Source: Cymodocea nodosa
Lineage: Eukaryota > Streptophyta > Magnoliopsida > Alismatales > Cymodoceaceae
DNA: 64,000 nt
Reading direction: 5' to 3'
NCBI GenBank assembly: GCA_036874045.1
Contig: CM072337.1
Location: 21,116,001 to 21,180,000 of the forward strand
A program made the position numbers and the translations under genes. The notes under the pieces are model-generated. The model did not search any database, was not told the DNA's origin, and saw nothing but the letters and a program-made list of their open reading frames with translations. Positions 36,976 through 48,244 of the stretch are shown in pieces; the stretch's first letter is position 1; every line of letters starts with the position of its first letter.

Positions 36976-37593
36976 TCATCTTTTGGACCCAAACATCTGT
37001 TCCAGCAAGATCACGATGGCCATCGCGACGGCGGGATCCAATTTCGACTGCTCCACCACCAACTTGAACACATCATTCCCAAACCCCACTCCCTCGACGG
37101 TTGTCTCCTTCCTCGTGACCTCGGCTACCTGCGTCCCCCTGCTATCGCGCACCCTGCAGCACCTGCTCCCGTACGACCCCTCCACCACGTACCCCTCCCC
37201 GCCACACGACGACACGTGCGCCAGCACCTTCGACTGCAGCAGCCGCACCTTCTTCCTCGCCTCCAGAATCGGGCTCGTGGTCTCCTCCCCCGAGTAGACC
37301 ATCCAGGTCTCCCCCAGGCTCAGCCTCTTGCGGCGGACGGATGCGAGGGGGGCGCCAGCGGAGTCCATGAGGACGATCTCGGGACTGGCGAAGATGCCGG
37401 AGGGGTAGTTGTCGACGCGGAAGACGAGTTTGCCCTTGGAGTCGAAGACGGTGAATCCGTTGCAGTCCAGGATGAGTGACTTCCTCCAAACCGTCAACAC
37501 CGCCGCATCCTCGGGGCTTCCGATCGCCGACGCAGTCTTCGGAATCGGAGAAGAAGAAGCAGTGGAGATGGCGTTGGGGTGTATTTTCGTCAT
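36976..37593 (-). CDS. LURP-one-related (LOR / Tubby-like C-terminal fold) protein, 205 aa
   Basis: Single-exon gene. The protein shows the family's opening at residues 33-62 (LTVWRKSLILDCNGFTVFDS, then KGKLVFRVDNY), the GEETTSPILEARKK segment and the C-terminal helix DPAVAMAIVILLEQMF. LOR proteins have a phospholipid-scramblase/Tubby-like barrel. The founder LURP1 is needed for full basal resistance to an oomycete in Arabidopsis; most paralogues, including this one, have no known function. The frame opens upstream to an ATG at 37716, but a TATATATA lies between (37698-37706), so transcription should begin after that ATG. ATG 37591-37593 is therefore the start and gives a normal-length family member. 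Strongly GC-rich coding strand. Confidence 0.92.
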   Translation of the reverse strand: MTKIHPNAISTASSSPIPKTASAIGSPEDAAVLTVWRKSLILDCNGFTVFDSKGKLVFRVDNYPSGIFASPEIVLMDSAGAPLASVRRKRLSLGETWMVYSGEETTSPILEARKKVRLLQSKVLAHVSSCGGEGYVVEGSYGSRCCRVRDSRGTQVAEVTRKETTVEGVGFGNDVFKLVVEQSKLDPAVAMAIVILLEQMFGSKR

Positions 37594-37697
37594 TTTACAC
37601 GTTAGATTTGAGGGGAAGAGAATGATGAGGAGCGGAGCGCGGTAGGTCGTTAATTCCCTCAGCCTTGGGTTCGCTGTGGAGGCGACGAGTGGGGGAC

Positions 37698-37706
37698 ATA
37701 TATATA
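37698..37706 (-). promoter_or_regulatory. TATA box of the LOR gene
   Basis: TATATATA on the minus strand, about 105 bp upstream of the chosen ATG. It decides between the two candidate starts. Confidence 0.55.
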
Positions 37707-37716
37707 CACCTTTCAT

Positions 37717-39023
37717 TACCGCAAATACCCTTGGGAAAATATTTTAATATTATATACCTGAAAAGAACTTATGCGTTTATTTGAATTATCGTACTTACGT
37801 TAGAATTTCTTATTTTAGTATAAAAAAAATACTTCTGTATCGACGACTTTTTAATATTAACAGAGATTTTCATGATTTTTTTTTTACAAAATTAAGATTT
37901 CCTTGTATTTTAAATTCCCGTGTGTGGCAAACACTAAACGAGCAATTAATATTTTGATTAATCAATTTTGTTCAATTGTAATTTCGTAGACTGCATGGGG
38001 ATTTTTTCGTTGGAATTCAATTGAACTTTCCTAATGTACGCGGTAGTTTCGTGATCTATATTGGAAATTTTTTGGTGCAATTCTATTGTCGTTCACCTAA
38101 ATTCAGGTCATGTTGTTTTCTAGAAAGCAACATTAAACTAGATATAGTCTATTATTTGAAATTCCAGTTGACACCGATGTTTTTTATGATAATTATAGAA
38201 CATACATACATACCAAACTATTAAACAACAATTACGTTGTATGTGCTTCGGCTCATCGTGTATAACTTTTAGACTGTCGGAATAATCATCTTATAACAGA
38301 AAAAATAGAACAAAATATGCATACGTACGTATGTATGTCAAAAATAACTATTTTACTTATAATATTGATTTTAAGTTACATATATCTTCTCCTATTTCCA
38401 ATAGACCTTAAGCCCACCATCCCAAGGATTAATTACAAAGCGTACTCATCGTTGTGGCAAAAGTGTATCCTCAAATTCACTAGACGATACATGCATGAAT
38501 TAACGTTCGCCTACGTCAATTTTCAACATTGATGGTGATTTCCCTCAGAATCTATAGTTGTGAATTAAGTCAATTGGTTTTAGTTCATTTCTTTGTTATC
38601 AACAAACCAAAAATGAATAGAAAATTCTCAAAAAGAACATGAACACAAATTTTACGATCAACCCATTATTTACATACGACCAATTGTTAAAATAAACACA
38701 CACACGGAAAGGATGAAAAAAACGGTGGTGGTGGACAGATTTAGTAGGGCTGAAGAGAAGGAATAAGAAAGGGTAGTGGGAATGGAATATCCTTGGATTA
38801 AAGGCGTGCACATACAGATCTGGTAAGGACATATACATGTAAGATAACGATGGGGGAACATATGCTGCAGCCGCATTTGCATGCACACCACCAATAACGA
38901 AAGTTTATCTCATGTAAACTTCGATGAAATATTTGTCTTAATGATAACGAAGAATTTTTACTATATTATCATGTAAAATTTGAATATTCAAACTCACCGT
39001 TTAAATATAAAAAACAAGGATTC
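37717..39023. other. AT-rich intergenic sequence
   Basis: No gene is recognisable. There is a TACGTACGTATG run near 38322. Confidence 0.4.
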
Positions 39024-39106
39024 GGTGATGACGTGCTTTGCCAAAAAGCAAGGGAATACGGTGATGATATGCTTTGCCAAAAAGCAAGGGAATACGGTGA
39101 TATGGG
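39024..39106 (+). repeat. 36-bp tandem repeat, two copies and a partial third
   Basis: GGTGATGACGTGCTTTGCC...GGGAATAC starts at 39024 and repeats at 39060 with two changes. A third partial copy begins at 39096. Confidence 0.88.
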
Positions 39107-40353
39107 CGTAACGTGAAAAGTTGGAGATATTCCTGGGAATCGGAAAGAAAAGGGAGATCGGGCAAACTGCAAAACTCTACAGATGTCTGATCGACATAAT
39201 TTGAAAAAAAGAAAAATAAACGTCTGACACGATCCAAGTGGTACCCAATAATTGATTTGACGTCCGTCACTCAAGGCAGATGTTTCGGGCACGTGAAGTG
39301 TCCTCTCGGTACAAGAAAAACAAATCTGCAAGTCAGAAAGGTGTGGTCACTGGTCGTCTGGTCCATGCTTGCCCAACAATAATTCCGATGTGTCCTTGTC
39401 CTCACCCTTGACTCGTACACATCACATCTGCCGGGCAATCTGTTCACACGGACGTTTTTTCTTCGAAGTTAAATGTAGACAAATAAATAAAGCTCTAGTT
39501 ACGATGTTATCGCTACGGTAACAAAAAAGAAAAGAAAAGAAAAGTAAATGAAGTTTTAAGAGAAACGATGGCAACAACAAGATCAGTAACCAAAAAAAAA
39601 AAGGTCACGGGAAAAACGAACCGGTTTTCATCGGTCTTACTTCTAAGCGCATCACGCCGAGCACCATGTCCAAACGACTTCCCAGTGTTTTAATTTTTTC
39701 AACCGATTGTGTGGTTTTTCAAAGGAAATATTCAACAATGGTGGCACTTGTGTTTTTTCGCAGTTCATTTCATGGGGGCAACTTTTCCGAAGGTGCATTT
39801 AAATAATCTTTCAACAGACACTTTTGTACTCCTTCGTGAATACATGCGATCGATATGGATTAAATTATTCAATAAATAGAATTAATGCATTATAAAATTT
39901 GTACTTAATTTGACTAATTATCGATCCTTGGTCTAAAGGTCCTATAACAGGTCGTAGATTATTGATTTTGAAATAAAATTTTAACAAATAAGAGATTCTG
40001 TAGATAACAACGTCGCCTCTAGATACATTATTCTTCTTCTTTTCTAAAAAATCATAATTAGAGCGGTTGGAAATCATGTCGATTACTATTTAAATAATTA
40101 AATTTTCGGGAACGAATCTATTTCTACGAAATCCCGCCCCTCGTACACATCCAGAGAGGCAAATTAAAACTTCATCCGCTTGCGTGATCGATAGATATAT
40201 ATGTATAGTTAATTTGATGGTCAACCATGCACCAACCTTGGTTTTTTCCCCTTCTCTCTCTCTCTCTCCGTATATGTATGGCCACTTAACATTTCCAGGA
40301 ACGAACATTAGACTTCTACCACTGCATGGCCGGAGGGGGGCGGACGAGGAGGA
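39107..40353. other. Intergenic, 3' flank of the cysteine-rich gene
   Basis: No supported gene. A CT microsatellite lies at 40252-40268. A run of A plus AAAG repeats lies at 39525-39600. Confidence 0.4.
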
Positions 40354-40824
40354 TCACTTCATGGAGCAGTTGGCGCAGTTGCATGAGATGGGGTTGAAGG
40401 AACAGACGCCAAAGGGCTTCTCCGGGTAGTCGCACTTGATGCCGAAGCAGCACGGCATCGTCCTGCAGATCTTCATGCCTTCGGCCTGGGCGCAGCAGGT
40501 GCAGTTCCGGCACACGCGGAACGGCTTGAACCCCGAAGAACCACCGGCGTCGTCTTCCAGCTGCAAGAGCGCCGCCACGCTCTGTCGTTCCACGTACCTC
40601 CTACTCCCTTTCTTCTTCGGAACGTACTCGTCGCCTGCATGCACGCGACAAATTAAACGGAATTGATCAGATTAATTACCAACGTTAACCCATTGTGCAC
40701 GCATGCATGTCGAAGGAAGAAGGCGGTCGATCGTCGGTGACGTACCTGCAGTAGTAGCGGTTTGGGCGACGAGAGCCAAGAGAATTATCATACTAGTCGG
40801 GAAGAACTTGACGCGGCCGGCCAT
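40354..40824 (-). CDS. Small secreted cysteine-rich protein, 119 aa, function unknown
   Basis: Two exons on the minus strand: 40746-40824 and 40354-40634, joined by a GT-AG intron (40635-40745) in phase 1. Residues 1-26 form a good signal peptide (hydrophobic core SMIILLALVA, then small residues before TTAGDE). A basic KKKGSRR run (33-39) could be a processing site. The mature C-terminal half has 12 cysteines at 68, 71, 73, 74, 83, 88, 89, 94, 104, 111, 113 and 116, in the order C-x2-C-x-CC, C-x4-CC, KC, PFGVCSFNPISC and CNCANC. I recall this layout in plant proteins annotated only as a domain of unknown function. It is not the EPF/EPFL pattern. A secreted or apoplastic role is inferred. Confidence 0.82.
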
Positions 40825-40904
40825 TTGTGGACGTTGATTGGAAATCAGGGCGGGAGAGGGGATTGGAACAAGTTGGTTGACCCACCCGTTCTCCTCCAAA
40901 GATT

Positions 40905-40927
40905 TATATATATATATATATATATAT

Positions 40928-40971
<44 letters not shown>
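40905..40971 (-). repeat. Compound (TA)n-(GT)n microsatellite at the cysteine-rich gene promoter
   Basis: About 24 bp of TA repeats run directly into about 40 bp of TG repeats, giving an unbroken alternating purine-pyrimidine tract. The TA part provides the TATAAAT-like TATA box on the minus strand, about 80 bp upstream of the ATG at 40824. Confidence 0.9.
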
Positions 40972-40972
<1 letters not shown>

Positions 40973-42144
40973 CCCGTACGCTGGAGTTAAATAAGGTAAA
41001 ACGATCTATAAAGGGAATCCTTTTTCTTGCAGATTGTAGAGAAAATCATATATGTATATATATAGCAGTTAGTTTCCTATTTTTGAAAGAGTAGCTCGTT
41101 TCTCGAATATCAACCTCGACATTTTCTTGGTGGAAGTTGAAAGAAGATCTCTTCCTTTCTTTCTGCTACTCTTTTTGTCCTTATAAACTCTCTTCTTTCT
41201 CTCGCTCCTTTGTCTTTCAGTGCTATTGTATTCGAACACTTTATAACTGATATGACTTCATAACTGATACATTTTATCTATCTAATTTCTCATTTTGCTT
41301 AAAAAAAAGAAGAATAACTCTTCCCAGATATCGTCGGATTTAAGGCAAAGTTGATGTCCTTTATTTTTAATTTGTTGTACATAATTTATTGCAGTGGATT
41401 TTAAATCTGGAATCAAATAACTTTCTTTATTATATATGAAAATTGGAATTTAATTAAATTTAAATTAGTGTAACATTTTAACGTAGGCCCACTTTATAGG
41501 GTTAGGGATGTAATGGAACGGAAGAAATCTTCCAGGGCCCACTTGATTCCAAATTTTTGTACATAACTACACCTCAAATTAATCAGGTATTTCAAGTAGT
41601 ATTTGGTTATGACATGTTGTATCGATTTTATGCATATTTTCGGATGTGACATAAATATGGTTGATTTTCATTATACTATTAATGGATATCATACAAAAAT
41701 CTTGTTTAGGTTAGATTATAGTCAACTAGATAATTAGGCTAAGTCTTTTCTCAGAAAATACCATAATTAACCTAGATCGAGCACAATCCAACATTCGACA
41801 AAATTCTCCAATCATATAGATTACAAAACGTCTCGTAAGGATATAATTTAAAATCAGATTTATTATGCACATGCATAATCTATATATCATGCCAATAAAA
41901 TCTGGTTTAGATTATAGACACGATCTTATTATCCTATGTACTAATCCAAACCAGAGATTGCCACTAACTGCAGTAACGAAACGTTGTTGATCTTGTAATT
42001 CCTCGTTAGAAAAGTGGTCATGTATTTGAATAAGAAAAAGTACTGTCATTACAAAAATAATTATTCCATATATGATAAATGAAATTCATACTTAATTATC
42101 TTAAAATTTGATTCCTTTGCAAATTCATTCTTGACTAAGGTAAC
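40972..42144. other. AT-rich spacer upstream of the Copia element
   Basis: Promoter-side DNA of the cysteine-rich gene and AT-rich sequence up to the Copia LTR. Nothing coding seen. Confidence 0.4.
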
Positions 42145-42359
42145 TGTTGAGTTGTATTTTTACATTATTTCATTTGTTGTTCAGGATCTGATTAACCTGA
42201 ATCCGATTAAACCTGTATATGTTTATCTTTGTAGCAGTTGCCTAATTTTTTGTTATACATATGCAAGAATTTTCCACCAACTTTCTTTCCCGAGCTACTG
42301 TAAACCCTAACTTCTTTACGATGATCTCTTCCATTTCCGTAGGTTATTCATTCACAACA
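42145..42359 (+). repeat. 5' LTR of the Copia at 42-47 kb
   Basis: 215 bp starting TGTTGAGTTGTATTTTTACA and ending CACAACA. Confidence 0.9.
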
Positions 42360-45300
42360 TTTCACATGGTATCTAAGCTTGGTTTGAAGATCATTTGATT
42401 CAAATCTTACGTTCTTACATATTTTTGGTTTGATCTTTTCTCTTTTCTTTTATCTTCCTCAAAAATCATCAAGTCGGTGATTATTCAGACAATATTTTCT
42501 CAGATCTATTCTACACAACAGATATACGGTTTTTTTTAATCAGAAGTTTGATCGAAGGTTTTTTTTTACTGTCGATATACTTTCTTCCCCAGTATCATCG
42601 TTGTTATTACATTGCATTTTTTTTTTTTCAATATTGATTTGAATCATGAGTCAGAAAGCTATCGTTAGTTTAGACGAGAGGGATGATGATCTGTATGCCA
42701 TGAGAAACTTAGAAACACCTAATTTGATATTAGTCAACAAAAAGTTAAATGAGCATAACTACACTGTTTGGGCCAAAGCTGCTAGAAAGGGACTTAATGC
42801 CAAAGATAATTTCAATTTTGTTGATGGAACTATTCCATTACCATCGAAAGTTGATGAACCTATAAAATATAGCAAATGGATGAGAGTGAATGATTACACA
42901 TTGGATAGTAAATTCGTTAGAAAATGAAGATGTAGAAAGTGTTTCACATATGGAATATACCTTTGAAATGTGTAGGACTTAGAAAACAGATATTCTAATT
43001 GCAAATGTTCATACTTATCAACTTTCTATTTTAGCTTACTTTAAAAAGCTTAATGTTCTATGGGATGAACTAGCAACTTATGAACTTATTCCTAGTTGTA
43101 ATTGTGAATCATCTTCTAATTGCAAATGTTCATTTGTTGCTACCTATAAGGAGAGAGTTGAAAAACTCAAAATTATGTAGTTTTTAATGGGACTTAATGA
43201 AAGTTACCTTTATATTAGTGGAAATATTCTTCTCATGTCTCCATTACCGAGTTTAGGAAGAATTTACAATCTGGCACTTCAGGAAGATAGACAGAGGAGT
43301 GTTTCTAACATATTCAATCAGTCCGAATACACAAAATAAAGGAAACAGTGGTGAAAGGAACAAAAATTACAATAATAAATGAGGTCAAAAGGGAAATAAA
43401 AGGTTATATTGCACACATTGTGAGAATACAAGACATACAATTGAAAATTATTTTTGGTTTCATGGTTTCCCACCAGGCCACAAATTACATATACTTCATC
43501 CAGGAAAAGGGAATAATATTGCTCAAGCTCACAACGCTATGGTTAATACTTCTAAATCTAGCTTGAATAATGTTACCGCTAATGAATTGATTTCTTCATT
43601 ATCTCAGGAACAATGTGAGCAACTAATTAACATTTTGAATACTACAAATGTCAATGACCAAGTTATGTGCAATATGGTAGGTATGAAGTCATGCTTTCAT
43701 TCAGAATAGAATAAAAAATTAGCAAAACATGTTTCAACAGTTTTTGCATCTATGAGAAAGCATGTATGGATAATAGACGGTGGAACTATTGATCATATGT
43801 GTGGAAATGCAAAATTGATGAACAGTGGTATAAAAATTAATGGACATCATACACTGAATCTTCCAAATGACCATTCATCTACTATAGATTCAGTTGGTTA
43901 TGCAATTATTAATGAAAATATTACTCTGAAAAATGTCTTGTATATTCCTGATTTCAGTTTCAAATTACTTTCTGCAAGTAAATTGGTTAAGCAACATAAT
44001 TGCTCTCTTAAGATTTTACCCAATTTCTGTATCATATAGGAACTTCAAGAGAATAAAACACTTAGAAAGGCAAAAGAATTTGTTGGTCTTTACTCATATT
44101 CCTTGGTGACAACTGGACAGTAACCAACAATGTTGTTTTAGAGGAAATTTGGCACCAGAGGCTTGGACATCCTCCAAACTTTAGAATTTTTAAACATTTT
44201 CCTATTATTCCACAAAATAAGCATGTTAAACTTTGTACTATTTGTCCTATGGCTAAACTTCACAATTTACCATTTTCAGAAAGTATTAGTAGATCTGATC
44301 ATGCATTTGATTTGTTACATATTGATATTTGGGGTAAATTTTCAATTCTATCATACAATGGTTTTCAATACTTTCTCACTATAGTGGATGATCATACACA
44401 CTGCACCTGGACATACATGATAAGAAACAAATCAGAAACTTTGATGTTAGTTAAATCTTTTTTATCTATTGTTGAGAATTATTTCAAGGCCCATGTTAGA
44501 ATTTTAAGGAGTGACAATGGTGTTGAATATTTGTCACATAATTTCCAGAAATTTTTGAGTGAAAGAGGAATTATTCATCACAAATCTTGTCCGCATACAC
44601 TACAACAAAATGGTGTAGTGGAAAGAAAACGTAAGCATTTGTTAGAAGTGGCTAGGGCTTTACATTTTCAGGTACATTTACCTTTAAAATTTTGGAATGA
44701 ATGTGTTCTTACAGCTAATTGGATGCCTTCAAACATCTTGAATGGAAAATCACTGTTTGAGTTGCTTTATAGAAAAGTACCTAATTACAACCATTTAAAG
44801 ACTTTTGGTTGCCTTGTTTTTGCTAAAATTAATAATGTCAATCATAAGTTTGACTCAAGGGTGGTTAAAGGAGTCTTCATGGGTTACCCTTTTGGACAAA
44901 AAGGGTACCGTATATACGATATTGACAATTCTGCTATGTTCACAAGTCAACATGTAAAGTTTTTTGAGGAGTCTTTTCCTTTAAAAGATATAGAAGATGA
45001 ACATCATAATATTTCTATCCCTATTCTTGGGAACGATTATACTATTTTTATAGATCCACAAGATTCTGCTTCTCCTACAAATCTTGAAACAAATTCTGAT
45101 TTTGAAGAAGAACACTTCATTACTGTTCGTAAAGACTCAAAAGTTACAAGAGATGATGATTTCCATATTGAGCATAGTTTAAATTCTATAACGCCTATAG
45201 AATTTGGACCTCTTGATCAAGATGATTCTCATGAATCATCTGTCAGGAGGTCAAATAGGTTGTCTAAACCCTTTGCTTATTTTAAAAATTACTTTTGTAA

Positions 45301-46940
45301 TTCCACTATTACTGCTGCACAATATCCTATTTCCAACTACATATCATATGATCATTTAGAATCTGAACACTTTGCTTTTTTCACTTCTCTTCTAAACCAA
45401 TGGGAGCCGCAAACATATCTTGTAGCAAAAGATGATCCAAGATGGTAGGCGGCCATGAATGTTGAACTTCAAGCCATGGAAGCTAACCAATCTTGGAAGG
45501 TGGTTCCTCTTCCTCTAGGAAAGCATGCAATTGGTTGTAAGTGGGTTTTTCGTACTAAATATAATTCTGATGGTACAATAGAAAGATTTAAAGTTCACTT
45601 AGTAGCCAAAGGATATATACAAAAAAAAGGTTGTGATTTTAATGAAACATTTGCTTCCATTGCAAAATTAACTACTGTTCGAACTATTTTAGCTATTGCT
45701 TCACAAAGACATTGGTTTTTGCGTCAATTAGATGTCAATAATACCTTTTTGAATGGTGATTTGCAAGAAGAGGTGTATATGAAGTTACCTCCAAGGGTTA
45801 CTTCTAAGAGGGAGAATCTGGTATGTCTATTGTAGAAGTCAATGTATAGATTAAAGTAGAGTTCGAGGAACTGATATTTGAAATTAATGCAATCTCTTTT
45901 GGACATGAGTTTCATCATTCCAGGGCTGATTATAGCTTGTTTCTTCAAAAAACTAAAAATTCCTTCAATGTAGTTTTGGTGTATGTTTATGACATTTTAA
46001 TGGTTGGAGATAATGATGAAGACGTCAAAACCTTAAAAACTGAGCTTGGAAACAAGTTCAAACTCAAAGACTTGGGAGATCTACCATATTTTTTTGGCAT
46101 AGAGATCACAAGGAAAGATGTTGGAATCTATCTCACTCAACATAACTATTCACTAGATTTGTTGCATGGTGCAGGATTACTTACTTGCAAGGATAAGAAA
46201 TACCTTTGGATGAAAATTATAAATCAGATCCTAAAGGCACATTACTTAAAGATCCTTCCATTTATAGGAGGTTAGTGGGCATGCTCATTTACCTTACAGT
46301 TACAAGACCAGACTTTGCATATGCAGTACACTATTTCAGCTAATTCATGCCATCGCCAACTCACAGTCATTATCAAGGAGCATTACAAATATTACACTAC
46401 TTGAAAGGAACTCCAGAAAAAGGAATTTTCTTGTTAGCTTCAGGTGCATTAGAGTTGAATACCTGTTGTGATGCTGACTAGGCGAAATGCCCTTTCTCTA
46501 GAATATCAGTAACATGGTTTTCTATATATTTGGGTGATTCTCTAATTTCATGAAAATCCAGAAAACAACCTATTGATTCTTGTTCCACAACAGAAGTAGA
46601 GTATCATTCCATTACTTTAACTGTTAGAGAATTTATTTAGTTGCGAGCCTTATTAAAAGATCTTCAAGTTCATTAGTTACAGCCCACCAGGTTATTTTGT
46701 GACAACAATGCAGCTATTCATATAGCTAAAAATCCTGTTTTCCAAGAGAGAACAAAACATATAGAAATTGACTATTATTTTGTTAGTGAAAATTACTTAA
46801 GAGGAGTAATCAGTTTGCAACATATTCGTCCTCCTGATCAAGTAGCAGATATGTTTACAAAAACTTTACCTAGAACTTTATTTCAAAAATTTATCTGTAA
46901 ACTTAGTGTTGTGCATTTACTACACCAGTTTAAGGGAGAT

Positions 46941-47157
46941 TGTTGAGTTGTATTTTTACATTGTTTCATTTGTTGTTTAGGATCCGGTTAACTCGAATCC
47001 AATTAAACCTGTATATATTTATCTTTGTTACAATTGCCCAATTTTTTAATATACATATAAAAGAATTTTCTACCGACCTTCTTTCCTGAGTTGCTATAAA
47101 TCCTAACTTTTTTACGTTGATCTCTTTCGTTTCTGTAGGTTATTCATTTGATCAACA
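46941..47157 (+). repeat. 3' LTR of the Copia at 42-47 kb
   Basis: 217 bp. It differs from the 5' LTR by numerous substitutions plus a small indel near its end, so the insertion is not recent. Confidence 0.9.
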
Positions 47158-48244
47158 ATGTTTGAAAATGTTTATTTAATTTAAGTTTTTTTTTTTTGAA
47201 AAAGTGGGGGGGATTCCAAAAAAATGGCTTTTTTGAAAAGGTATCCATGCTCATAAGCTAGCTTATGATTGCGCAATATTTGGTTATATGATTATTCCAT
47301 CACTGTGATTTGATTGTAATCTATTTCTGTCAAAAAAAAAAAAAAAATTCATTATTTATCTTTTCGATTCAATGTTATGAATGAATAAATTTTGGGGGGG
47401 GGGGGGGAATTTCAATGCTATGATTTTATGCATGTATCAGTAGAAAAGTGTTCTAATTACATTTTTCTTGATGTTCAGTTAAATTATCATTCAGTTTTTT
47501 ACATCGTTTACATATATAGAATCTGGTACCCAACAATCAGTAGCTTGGATGTACAACGTACATCCGTGCAGAGTGGTGCCATTTTGAAAGAATGTTGATG
47601 GTTGTATCATAGATGATACAAGCAGAAATAATTCTATTATCCTTCATGCTTCATTCATCCCTTTATGTGTATGCCGATTTATTTTTCATTTCCCAAAAAA
47701 TCGTGCAAAGGAATCTAGCACATATTGATCCACATCATAAAAAATGCATATGATCATCGCATTGACTCTCCTTTTTGCCCAAGTCTGATGCAAGCATTTT
47801 TTGGATGTCTAATATCTGCCAATGTGTACAGGGTCATGTAATAGAAAACAAAACTATTAGTTTCAAAACTTTTCTTCGATCTATTTCTTACAATGTGGTA
47901 GTGATAATGGATCCATTTCACAAGAATCTGAAAGTTTGTGACCATCTGAATGTTTTCTTGAGAACATGGGAAGGAACATAATTCTGTTTCAATTATTCCA
48001 AGGGCAGCTAATTAACAGGCTTTTGTCTCATCCATGCCCGAGAGATCAAGGCAGTTTCCTTTCTTATCAGAACTAAACGCATTCAAAGATGATAAACCAG
48101 AGAAGAACACAAGTGCACAAGCACCATAATTTGTATGTACATAGAGAGCAGGATAAAACTTGACCAACATAAATAAAATATACTCTTCATAATATACATC
48201 AACATGTGGATTTGGTTGTTGGCATGAGAACGATGGATCATTCA
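47158..48244. other. Spacer and 3' flank of the PBL8-like gene
   Basis: Contains a G-run at 47395-47407 and an A-run at about 47332-47347. No gene is recognisable; the part near 48000-48244 is probably the 3' UTR of the minus-strand kinase. Confidence 0.4.

Larger units (their letters stand above)
42145..47157 (+). mobile_element. Copia LTR retrotransposon, near full length but inactive
   Basis: LTRs lie at 42145-42359 and 46941-47157, the PBS-like TGGTATCTAAGC at about 42368, and the PPT TAAGGGAGAT just before the 3' LTR. Order on the plus strand: gag (from ATG 42646), protease (about 43752), integrase with H-H-C-C (about 44150-44255) and a complete D-D-E core in the frame 44249-45448, reverse transcriptase (45455-46275) and RNase H (about 46440-46910). 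Damage: stops in gag, protease DGG in place of DSG, RT palm YVYD in place of YVDD, and stops in RNase H. No matching 5-bp target duplication is visible (GTAAC versus ATGTT). Confidence 0.93.

Noticed and set aside
40354..40644. EPF/EPFL (stomagen-type) peptide
   Set aside because: The cysteine spacing (CxxCxCC ... CC ... PFGVC ... CxCxxC) does not match the EPFL framework, which ends in a C-x-C-G type motif.
40825..40899. Upstream extension of the cysteine-rich protein frame
   Set aside because: It opens at TTG; the ATG at 40824 directly precedes a good signal peptide.
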